From contig OMXS01000014.1 in NCBI GenBank assembly GCA_900315095.1, positions 1-64,000 on the forward strand: a DNA stretch of 64,000 nucleotides, written 5' to 3'. Source of the stretch: an uncultured Prevotellaceae bacterium. GTDB taxonomy: Bacteria > Bacteroidota > Bacteroidia > Bacteroidales > Bacteroidaceae. The notes under the pieces were generated by a model. That model saw only the letters and a list, made by a program, of their open reading frames with translations, was not told where the DNA came from and made no database searches. Made by a program: the position numbers and the translations under genes. Within the stretch, counting starts at the first letter, position 1; the number at the start of each line of letters is the position of its first letter. Positions 8,451 to 18,393 of this stretch are shown here, one piece after another.

Positions 8451-10115
8451 TTACTTTGTTACATGGAACCAGTCGATGTCTATCCATCCTCTGTCAGTCT
8501 TGCCTGCAGGTTCCTCGCAGACGAATCCCATCTTTGCGCCTATCCATTTTCCTTCTTTCATGTTGAACGTGTCACCACAGTCTTTGAACCGTTTGCCGTC
8601 GGTGCTGTATGAGAAGGTGAGCAAAGCGCCTTTCTTAACAGTCATACGAAGATATATTCTCTCGTAAATGGCAGGCTTATAGTCAACTTCGTCGCGTGAT
8701 GTGGGTTTCAACATCGCCAATGTTTTCACATCTTCTGTTCCTCCTTTGTCTGCCTTGTGGCATGTGCGTTGTTGCAACTCGAACATGTCTCCTGTGCGTT
8801 TCACCACCAGAGAAGAGTAGTCTAATCCCATCATCATTACGCCACCATATTGCCCGTCAGCCTTTGAGGCGAACTCTATCTTGGCAGTTGCCGTGAACTC
8901 ATCTGCCGGAGCCTTCTGCAACAGCAGGCTTGGCGACTCCCAAAGGTTTACGAAATGCTCACTTTGCTTGCGCGTAAACATGCGGAAGAAACCGTCTGGC
9001 GTGGGCATCCCGTATTCTTCATCGTAGTTAGCGTGCCATTGCCATTGCTTTCCTAAGGCAGGATTGTTGAACTCATCGCTTTCTTGTGGATTAACCACAG
9101 TTGAATAGTTAGACTTCGGTTTCTTGTATTTCGCCACAGGCTCTCCACAACCGTCGCCATCCTTATCATTTCCTATTACGGGCCAATCGTCAACCCATTT
9201 CATAGGATTGAGATGAACCACGCGGCCGTATGCATCCTTGTCTTGGAAATTGAGGAACCAATGCTCGCCCTGTGCTGTCTCCACCCATCCACCTTGATGT
9301 GGCCCGTTTATTCCGCTATTGCCCTTGTCCATCACCTTACGGTACTCATAAGGACCATACACGTTTTTGCTTCTGGCTGCCATCTGCCAACCGTCAACCA
9401 CTCCGCCAGCAGGCCACATTATATAATAATAACCATTCCGCTTATAGAATTTTGGTCCTTCGCTGACGTAGTTGCCGTTTTTATTTCCATCGAAAACTAT
9501 AACGGGATTGCTTATTGCTTTGGTGCCGTCTGCAGATAACTCGCGCACCATTAGCACAGAGTTGATATGCTTGCGGCTGGCAGCATAAGCATTAACAAGA
9601 TAGCACCGTCCGTCATCATCCCATAGTGGGGTAGTGTCGATGTAGCCTTTACCCCTAAGCACACATACAGGCGCCTCCCATTTGCCGGCAGGGTCTTTTG
9701 TCTTAACCATATAAATGCCGTTGTCGGGGTCGCCCCAATAAATATAGAACTCACCATTATGATATCTTATCGATGGAGCCCATACTCCGTTGCCATGTTG
9801 TGGAATGTTGAAGTCGAGTACTGACTGGTTGTCATTCTCATAAAGAGAAGTCAGAGCATGACCTATAATCTCCCAGTTCACAAGGTCGCGAGAGTGGAGT
9901 ATAGGCAAGCCCGGAACGCAGTTGAAGGAACTAGCAGTCATGTAATAGTCGTCGCCGACGGCACACACATCAGGGTCGGAATAATCCGCGTTTATCACGG
10001 GGTTGGTGTATGTCCCGTCGCCGTTGTCAGGGCACCATACTTCTGAAACATACTGCGCATGTGCCGATAACGACATGCCAAGCAACGCTAAACACACGAA
10101 AGATTTGATGTACAT
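8451..10115 (-). CDS. glycoside hydrolase family 43, secreted (xylosidase/arabinofuranosidase type)
   Basis: Exported enzyme predicted to cleave beta-xylosyl or alpha-arabinofuranosyl residues of plant hemicellulose. 554 residues: signal peptide MYIKSFVCLALLGMSLSAHA, a five-bladed propeller with the three GH43 acids (general base Asp47 in YSDPDVCAVGDDYY, Asp160 in YIDTTPLWDDDGR, general acid Glu219 in YVSEGPKFYKRNGYYY), and a C-terminal beta-sandwich from about residue 345 (the DEFNNPALGKQWQWHANYDE start is typical of the GH43_C2/DUF1349-like domain). The catalytic set is complete. It stands alone with no SusC/SusD pair beside it, and no TAnnTTTG box was found between it and the upstream repeat array. 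The exact subfamily and substrate are not decided. Confidence 0.9.
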   Translation of the reverse strand: MYIKSFVCLALLGMSLSAHAQYVSEVWCPDNGDGTYTNPVINADYSDPDVCAVGDDYYMTASSFNCVPGLPILHSRDLVNWEIIGHALTSLYENDNQSVLDFNIPQHGNGVWAPSIRYHNGEFYIYWGDPDNGIYMVKTKDPAGKWEAPVCVLRGKGYIDTTPLWDDDGRCYLVNAYAASRKHINSVLMVRELSADGTKAISNPVIVFDGNKNGNYVSEGPKFYKRNGYYYIMWPAGGVVDGWQMAARSKNVYGPYEYRKVMDKGNSGINGPHQGGWVETAQGEHWFLNFQDKDAYGRVVHLNPMKWVDDWPVIGNDKDGDGCGEPVAKYKKPKSNYSTVVNPQESDEFNNPALGKQWQWHANYDEEYGMPTPDGFFRMFTRKQSEHFVNLWESPSLLLQKAPADEFTATAKIEFASKADGQYGGVMMMGLDYSSLVVKRTGDMFELQQRTCHKADKGGTEDVKTLAMLKPTSRDEVDYKPAIYERIYLRMTVKKGALLTFSYSTDGKRFKDCGDTFNMKEGKWIGAKMGFVCEEPAGKTDRGWIDIDWFHVTK

Positions 10116-10164
10116 TATTGTTAGTTTTTAGTAGTTCTGTTTTCATTTATATCGTTTCGAGTCC

Positions 10165-10258
10165 TAAAAGTATACCTCTGGCATCCTCAAAAGCCATCTC
10201 TGGCATCCTCAGAAGCCATCTCTGACCACCTCAAAGATATACCTTTGGCAACTCGTTG
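10165..10258. repeat. phased 22-bp degenerate repeat array, locus 2
   Basis: Units beginning CTCTGGCATCCTC or CTCTGACCACCTC start at 10176, 10198, 10220 and 10243: spacings 22, 22 and 23. The 23-base step belongs to the unit containing AAAGATATACCTTTG, the same rule seen at loci 3 and 5. The array lies directly upstream of GH43 and reaches the stop codon of the ATP-grasp gene. Confidence 0.8.
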
Positions 10259-10261
10259 GTT

Positions 10262-11341
10262 TCATATCACTTTGACAAAGGGATTCTCAATAGGAGAGAC
10301 ACGCATGAGATAGTTCACCTCGTGGTCGATATGCATCAGGCGATGAGGCGATGCTACTTCTGGCGTTAATGCCAAAGCGACATGTCCCATAGTTCTTCTG
10401 AGGTTAATCTCAACGCAAGGATGTAGCAGGAATCCATTGCTCTCGTCGCCAGATGCCACAATCATCATGTCCACTCCGAATGGTCCTTGGTAAATCCCCT
10501 TGAACCTGTTGGCGAAATAGCGGCATGCTCTTGTCTTTATCTCTTCTATGAGTTGCGGGGCGACGTATCGCGAAAGCATCTCCGCCTTTTCGTCCTCGTG
10601 GGCGAGAAGATTGCCGGTATAGGCTCCGTTGTGGGTCAAGAACAAAGACAGTCCTCGATAAGCAACGCTGCCGTCTGACATCGCCTCAAACTCCATTCCG
10701 AAGTCTTTCACCTTATTATAATATGGCTCCACCATCACTTCGCCCTGCTCGTGTATCACGTTTCTTATGAACCCTTTCACCGATGGTGTTATGCTACGCT
10801 CCACATAACGCACGCCTCTGCCGCTACTGCTCCAAGGAGACTTTATCACGATATGGTTTCCGCTGGCCACGGAATCCTTTATTAGGGAAATGTCGTTTGT
10901 GGAAAATGCCTCTCCACAAGTGCCTTCCAATCCTTCTCTCAAATGCTTTAGCGCACTCTTGGTTTGCACTCGGCTCGAAAGCAGGCGCAGATGCTCCATC
11001 ACATTGTCTGAAGGCATCAGTTCTGCAGGCACTCCATCATCAACAAGGCGAGTCTTTACGGCTCTGTCCCATCCCCAAGGCATGACGCAATCGAATCTAA
11101 TGCCGCTAAGGTCAGCATCGCTCACGAAGAGCACTTCAGCCTTCTTCTCCTTGCATTTGGCAGCGGCCTTAATGGCAAAAGCCACATCATCAACCAGAAC
11201 CATATCGCCGTCGGATGCCCACAACGCAGGAATCCAGCCAATGCTCATGCGCAATTCTTGTGCCGCATGTGGCGCCGTGAAGCGCTTCTTGTTACATGCT
11301 AGAGCGATGTCATGTTCAGGGTTAAATATGTGTAAATTCAT
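10262..11341 (-). CDS. uncharacterised ATP-grasp-like protein
   Basis: 359 residues, no function known to me. It opens with MNLHIFNPEHDIALACNKK, a start I associate with a hypothetical family conserved in Bacteroidota. Residues 163-180 (HIVIKSPWSSSGRGVRYV) look like the glycine-rich ATP-binding loop of ATP-grasp enzymes, and GPFGVDMMIV followed by HPCVEINLRRTMGH (about 289-325) looks like the catalytic metal-binding strand (Glu and Asn ligands) of that fold. This suggests an enzyme joining a carboxylate to an amine or thiol through an acylphosphate (inference). No signal peptide or membrane segment. It is divergent from the AAA ATPase gene. A minus-strand TAATTTTG at 11380-11373 may be its -7 box. 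Confidence 0.75.
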   Translation of the reverse strand: MNLHIFNPEHDIALACNKKRFTAPHAAQELRMSIGWIPALWASDGDMVLVDDVAFAIKAAAKCKEKKAEVLFVSDADLSGIRFDCVMPWGWDRAVKTRLVDDGVPAELMPSDNVMEHLRLLSSRVQTKSALKHLREGLEGTCGEAFSTNDISLIKDSVASGNHIVIKSPWSSSGRGVRYVERSITPSVKGFIRNVIHEQGEVMVEPYYNKVKDFGMEFEAMSDGSVAYRGLSLFLTHNGAYTGNLLAHEDEKAEMLSRYVAPQLIEEIKTRACRYFANRFKGIYQGPFGVDMMIVASGDESNGFLLHPCVEINLRRTMGHVALALTPEVASPHRLMHIDHEVNYLMRVSPIENPFVKVI

Positions 11342-11411
11342 TGTTTATGCCCAATATATTCATATCTGAGTGCAAAATTAATAAAAATTATCGAGTTTTT
11401 GCCAACTTGAC

Positions 11412-11442
11412 TTTGCAAATTAATAATAAATTAGTAACTTTG
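11412..11442 (+). promoter_or_regulatory. promoter of the AAA ATPase gene
   Basis: TTTG at 11412-11415, 19 bases, TAACTTTG at 11435-11442: full consensus match, 28 bases before the start codon. Confidence 0.75.
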
Positions 11443-11470
11443 CAATTTGAAAACAAACACTTAGATAGAG

Positions 11471-12658
11471 ATGGAAGCTTTCTTTCGCACGCATACCTAC
11501 CTGGTAGAACATGTGAACGCCCCTGTTCGTCGATTGCTAATGGACGAAATAAACTGGGACGACCGCATGATAGGCATCAAGGGTACTCGCGGCGTTGGCA
11601 AGACTACATTCCTTCTTCAATATGCTAAGGAGAACTTCGGAACGCGTGACCGCAAGTGCCTTTATGTCAACATGAACAACTTCTTCTTTCAGAGGCACGG
11701 CATAGCAGACTTCGCTCATGAGTTCTACCAGCAAGGTGGCAAGGTGCTTCTTATCGACCAAGTGTTCAAAGAGACCGACTGGAGCACGCAACTCAGGCGA
11801 TGTTACGACGAGAACCCTGGCTTGAAGATTGTATTCACAGGCTCCAGCGTTATGCGTCTGAAAGAAGAGAACCCCGAGCTCAACGGTATTGTGAAGAGTT
11901 ACAACCTCAGGGGCTTCTCGTTCAGAGAGTTTCTCAATCTGCAGACGGGAAATAACATGAAACCGTTCACGCTCGACGAGATTCTCCAAAACCATGAGCG
12001 CATAGTCAGGCAGATACTGCCCAAGGTGTCGCCGATGAAGTATTTTCAGGATTATGTTCATCATGGTTACTATCCGTTCTTCCTAGAGCATCGCAACTAT
12101 TCAGAGAATCTGCTCAAGACGATGAACATGATGACAGAGGTGGACATACTGCTAATAAAACAAATCGAACTGAAATACTTAACCAAAATAAAGAAATTGT
12201 TCTACCAACTGGCAGTTGAGGGGCCCAAAGCTCCAAACATCAGCATGCTGGCACATGATATCGAGACAAGTCGCGCAACGGTCATGAACTACATAAAGTA
12301 TCTAACTGACGCGAGATTGCTGAACATGATTTACCCGGTAGGGCAGGACTTCCCCAAGAAGCCATCAAAGGTTATGGTGCACAACTCAAACCTTATGTAC
12401 ACCATTTATCCCATACAGGTTGAGAAACAGGATGTTATGGAAACATTCTTTGTCAACTCTCTTTGGAAAGACCATCTGGTGAATGACGGAGGAAAACACA
12501 ACTACTATGTTGTGGACGGAACAAAGCGGTTCCGCATCTGCGACGCCACCAAGAGCGGAAAGATGCGCATCAATCCTGAAGTAATCTATGCCAGATATAA
12601 CACAGAAGTGGGATTTGACAACCAGATTCCATTGTGGCTTTTCGGATTCTTATATTAA
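11471..12658 (+). CDS. AAA-family ATPase (AAA_14/DUF4143 type)
   Basis: 395-residue cytosolic ATP-binding protein. Walker A is GTRGVGKTTFLLQYAK (about 37-52), the Walker B-like strand is KVLLIDQVFKE, and the sensor-like strand is KIVFTGSSVMRL; a C-terminal winged-helix/nuclease-like DUF4143 part follows (SMLAHDIETSRATVMNYIKYL then a region ending IPLWLFGFLY). Proteins of this type are widespread singletons of unclear role in Bacteroidota. It has its own promoter. A 33-base gap separates it from nifJ and no promoter box is visible there, so read-through into nifJ is possible. Confidence 0.88.
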   Translation: MEAFFRTHTYLVEHVNAPVRRLLMDEINWDDRMIGIKGTRGVGKTTFLLQYAKENFGTRDRKCLYVNMNNFFFQRHGIADFAHEFYQQGGKVLLIDQVFKETDWSTQLRRCYDENPGLKIVFTGSSVMRLKEENPELNGIVKSYNLRGFSFREFLNLQTGNNMKPFTLDEILQNHERIVRQILPKVSPMKYFQDYVHHGYYPFFLEHRNYSENLLKTMNMMTEVDILLIKQIELKYLTKIKKLFYQLAVEGPKAPNISMLAHDIETSRATVMNYIKYLTDARLLNMIYPVGQDFPKKPSKVMVHNSNLMYTIYPIQVEKQDVMETFFVNSLWKDHLVNDGGKHNYYVVDGTKRFRICDATKSGKMRINPEVIYARYNTEVGFDNQIPLWLFGFLY

Positions 12659-12691
12659 ATATAGTTACATTAACATTATAATTTAAACATT

Positions 12692-15300
<2,609 letters not shown>

Positions 15301-15325
<25 letters not shown>

Positions 15326-16203
15326 AGGAGCGCGTGGCCAAGCTGCTCAAGGAAGCTGAGGCAAATGCTCCCGCCGAGTTCACAGCTCTTGCTGAGGAGT
15401 GGATTGCCAACATGGAAGATGCCGACAAGACCAAGGAGATTGCTCCGAAGTTGCGTGAGGCTATCGCTGCTGGCGCAGAGGCTGGTTGCGAGTTCTGCAA
15501 GGAACTGAAGACTCTCGATCACTATCTCGTTAAGCGTAGCCAGTGGATCATCGGTGGTGACGGCGCTTCTTACGACATCGGTTACGGCGGTCTCGACCAC
15601 GTGATTGCTTCTGGTGAAGATGTGAATATCCTCGTGCTTGATACTGAGGTTTACTCTAACACCGGTGGTCAGGCTTCTAAGGCTACTCCTCTTGGTGCTA
15701 TCGCTCAGTTCGCTGCTCAGGGCAAGCGCATCCGCAAGAAGGATCTCGGTATGATTGCCACAACTTACGGCTATGTATATGTTGCTCAGATTGCAATGGG
15801 CGCTGACCACAACCAGACTCTCAAGGCTATCCGCGAGGCTGAGGCATGGCACGGACCATCAATTGTCATTGCTTATGCTCCATGTATCAACCACGGTCTG
15901 AAGGCTAAGGGCGGCATGGGTAAGAGCCAGGCTGAGGAGAAGAAGGCTGTTGAGTGCGGTTACTGGCACCTGTGGCGTTACAACCCAGCACTTGCTGAGG
16001 AAGGCAAGAACCCATTCTCTCTCGACTCTAAGGAGCCTAACTGGGAGAACTTCCACGACTTCCTGCTCGGTGAGGTTCGTTACCTGTCAGTTAAGAAGGC
16101 TTATCCTAACGAGGCAGAAGAACTCTTCGCTGAGGCACAGAAGATGGCACAGCTCCGCTACAAGACCTACATCCGCAAGGCTGCAGAGAATTGGGAGGAC
16201 TAA
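15301..16203 (+). CDS. nifJ: pyruvate:ferredoxin oxidoreductase, 3' part (thiamine pyrophosphate domain)
   Basis: Continuation of nifJ in frame +1. Homology begins upstream of the first ATG, at about 15205 (SIPSTPYTKNEKGQGP), so 15301 is an internal Met and not a true start. It holds the TPP-binding GDGASYDIGYGGLDHV and VLDTEVYSNTGGQASKATP motifs and the last proximal-cluster Cys in IAYAPCINHGL. Summed with the 5' part the gene would be about 1,190 residues, normal for one-chain PFOR. Coding quality is high on both sides of the break, so any damage is very recent or an artefact. A terminator follows after 45 bases. Confidence 0.93.
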
Positions 16204-16247
16204 AAACTACGAATTTCGCAATTCAATCGAATTCAATCTATCACAAA

Positions 16248-16275
16248 AGAGCATCCGAAACGGGTGCTCTTTTTT
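16248..16275 (+). terminator. terminator of nifJ
   Basis: Ten-base stem AGAGCATCCG / CGGGTGCTCT (16248-16257, 16261-16270, one G-T pair), AAA loop, then TTTTT. Confidence 0.85.
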
Positions 16276-16342
16276 AATTATGTCAATCATATATTTTTAA
16301 ACCTCATCGGCCCTTGTAGAGGAAAGTGAGTGAACAACGTAC

Positions 16343-16506
16343 ATTTCAGTTATTTCAATTTCAGTTATTTCAGTTCGTTTTTTGCGTTATCGTTATTCTT
16401 CAAAACCCTATTATAATATATAACTAATTAATTATTAATAAGTTACATAAATAGAGAGGAAAATCACAACCCCTCGAAAAACAACTGAAATAACTGAAAT
16501 TGAAAT
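16343..16506. repeat. 24-bp perfect inverted repeat with 107-base AT-rich interior
   Basis: 16352-16375 and 16483-16506 are exact reverse complements (24 bases, motif TTTCAGTTATTTCAGTT). The left arm itself is built of two perfect 15-base direct repeats, ATTTCAGTTATTTCA at 16343 and 16358. The interior is very AT-rich (TTATAATATATAACTAATTAA). It sits in a 620-base gene-free stretch (16204-16824); beyond this element and the nifJ terminator I see no gene there. It could be a MITE-like remnant or a recombination/regulatory site. Confidence 0.8.
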
Positions 16507-16824
16507 GCAAGTCATTTAACTATTTATCTAAAAAGCTGATTTACAATGAAATACGATTTATTTACTGCATGGCACCAGCAATGCCTAAGTCTTCAGAAGT
16601 CACATATAACTGCATTTTTCTTCCCTAAAAGGCCTCAAAAGACATGCAAGAGACGCTTTTCCGATGACAAATCCTACACTTGCTGCCCATTTAACCAAAT
16701 TTAAATTCTTATAATCTGATAACAAATGCCATGAATTATCGGCCAAATGAGGCTTACATTACTCCGTAGAACCTATCAAATGCACCTATTCACATCACAA
16801 TCTCTTATATTATTAAACAGCAAA

Positions 16825-17526
16825 TTATATTCTTCGATGTCCACCGCTGTATAATGGCTGAGATAACTGGAAGTCTTCTATATGCTCAATTTCTGGGGTG
16901 CAGTTATCGGACGTGCAGATGACTGTGATGACATCAAAGCGATGGGCAGAGGTAATGTGTTTGTATTGCAAGTAATGGTTAATGGCAGCCAGGAGATTGC
17001 GCTGCTTCTGGCGGTTTACGGCTGTGACAGGGGCTGCATAGTCGTGGCTGCTACGTGTTTTCACCTCAACGAACACAATAGTGCCCTCGTGCATAGCTAT
17101 TATATCAATGTCGCGATGGCCAGAACGCCAGTCTCTCTCTAAGATGATGTAGCCTTTTTCCCGTAAGTAGGCCGAAGCAATCTCTTCACCCTTGATGCCT
17201 GTCTGCAAATGTTCTGGTCCTTCTTCTCTCTGCCTATTGCTGTTTTCACTTGCGGCTAATAGTTCTTGGCATCTTTTAAATGCTTTGCTTGTCATTCCCT
17301 CCTTATCGGGCACGTTTGGCAACATACGTTCTAGCGCGGCAAATATCTTCTTTGCTTCGTCAATTCTGTTTTCGCTTAATCTCTTTTTTAAGATATCTGT
17401 AGCTGTCCAAAACATTGCCGACGACGTGTAAGGCCCCTTGTCCGTTGCGTATAGAGGTCGAATGGCATCGTAAGCCTCCTCTATGCGTCCCTGCTTTAGT
17501 AGCTCAAAAACATCCTTAGCAGTCAT
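16825..17526 (-). CDS. UPF0102/YraN-family nuclease-fold protein with N-terminal helical extension
   Basis: 233 residues. From about 109 (LQTGIKGEEIASAYLREKGY) it is a YraN domain with the restriction-endonuclease-like core Asp and Glu-x-Lys (HRDIDIIAMHEGTIVFVEVKTRS). Normal YraN proteins are about 120 residues; here about 105 extra residues precede the domain (MTAKDVFELLKQGRIEEAYD..., helical, TPR-like look: ALERMLPNVPDKEGMTSKAFKRCQELL). Function of YraN is not settled; an involvement with DNA is presumed from the fold. The start ATG overlaps the TAA of an upstream reading frame (TAATG), hinting at translational coupling. It lies at the end of a minus-strand run after the ABC ATPase gene. 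Confidence 0.85.
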   Translation of the reverse strand: MTAKDVFELLKQGRIEEAYDAIRPLYATDKGPYTSSAMFWTATDILKKRLSENRIDEAKKIFAALERMLPNVPDKEGMTSKAFKRCQELLAASENSNRQREEGPEHLQTGIKGEEIASAYLREKGYIILERDWRSGHRDIDIIAMHEGTIVFVEVKTRSSHDYAAPVTAVNRQKQRNLLAAINHYLQYKHITSAHRFDVITVICTSDNCTPEIEHIEDFQLSQPLYSGGHRRI

Positions 17527-17597
17527 TATGCTTTGGCTTTGTCAAGATTATAATAGCGTGCGAACAGCGGAGAGAGTAATTGATAGGGTGTGATTAC
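17526..17597 (-). pseudogene. possible C-terminal remnant of a lost cistron between the ABC ATPase and YraN genes
   Basis: In the frame ending at the TAA at 17528-17526, the 24 codons after the ABC gene read VITPYQLLSPLFARYYN then LDKAKA, which looks like a protein C-terminus. The TAA overlaps the ATG of the YraN gene, as coupled cistrons do. No start codon is available: the frame is open only a little into the ABC gene's 3' end. One reading is that a downstream permease gene was deleted except for its tail; it may also be chance. Confidence 0.35.
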
Positions 17598-18322
17598 CTC
17601 TCGAAATACTGTTCGAGGAGAGCTGTAGCAGAACCTTCGTGGTTCTCAAGGTCGTTGATAATCACTCCGTGCTCGAGCAAGGCGATGCGAGTGCAGATGT
17701 CTACTGTGTGGGCAAGGTTGTGGCTCGACAACAATATCGTTGCGCCAGTCTCTTTGTTGTATTCTGTGAGCAAGTGTTTCAATACGTTTTGACTCGTAGG
17801 GTCGAGGAAGTTGAATGGTTCGTCGAGAATAACCAATTGTGGAGACGCCATTAGTGCTGCCATGATACCTACCTTGTGCTTGTTGCCAGCCGACAGGTTT
17901 CTTATCAGTTTCTTTTGTCCGAGTATCTCTCCGCCCATGAATGTCTCGAATTTCTCCATGTGCTGTTTCACGACATCATTGCTAAGATTGTTGACGTTTG
18001 CTACAAATTGGAAATACTCTTCAGGCGTGAGGAAATCAATAAGGAACCCCTCATCGATGTACGCTCCAGTATGGCTCTTCCAGTCCTCGCTCTCAGCAGG
18101 GTTGATGGATGTGAGTTGGTTTTCGCTATTGAGATATGACAGCGTGATTCCGCCGTCATCTGCCTTCACCAAGTCAACAATTAGGCGGAAGAGCGTTGTC
18201 TTGCCCGCTCCGTTGTTTCCCACAAGACCGAGGAAGTCGCCATCGGCGATGTTGAAAGACTCGATATTGACAACGGTATTCTTACCGTATATCTTTTTTA
18301 GGTTGCTTATTGATATCTGCAT
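17594..18322 (-). CDS. ABC transporter ATP-binding protein
   Basis: 242-residue nucleotide-binding subunit. Walker A GLVGNNGAGKTTLFRL (about 33-48), signature LSAGNKHKVGIMAALM (a variant of LSGGQ), Walker B LVILDEPFNFLDP, and H-loop LLSSHNLAHTV. The C-terminus is that of a stand-alone ATPase as used by ABC-2-type exporters. No membrane subunit gene is next to it; the following reading frame is only a short tail (17526-17597). It comes after the secA terminator, so it needs its own promoter, which I could not find in the 71-base gap. Substrate unknown. Confidence 0.9.
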   Translation of the reverse strand: MQISISNLKKIYGKNTVVNIESFNIADGDFLGLVGNNGAGKTTLFRLIVDLVKADDGGITLSYLNSENQLTSINPAESEDWKSHTGAYIDEGFLIDFLTPEEYFQFVANVNNLSNDVVKQHMEKFETFMGGEILGQKKLIRNLSAGNKHKVGIMAALMASPQLVILDEPFNFLDPTSQNVLKHLLTEYNKETGATILLSSHNLAHTVDICTRIALLEHGVIINDLENHEGSATALLEQYFER

Positions 18323-18344
18323 TTCTTTTATTTATTATGAAAAA

Positions 18345-18381
18345 GGTTTAAGTATTGAAGGTCGATTCCAATACTTAAACC
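18345..18381 (-). terminator. terminator of secA
   Basis: Perfect 13-base stem GGTTTAAGTATTG / CAATACTTAAACC (18345-18357, 18369-18381) with an 11-base loop; on the minus strand TTTTT follows directly. Confidence 0.9.
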
Positions 18382-18393
18382 CTACATTGTTAT

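Noticed and set aside
16510-16810. A further 22-base array in the gene-free stretch after the inverted repeat
   Set aside because: Two similar blocks (TCAGAAGTCACAT at 16593 and TCAAAAGACATG at 16635) are 42 bases apart, off the 22-base phase, and no other units are visible; evidence too weak.
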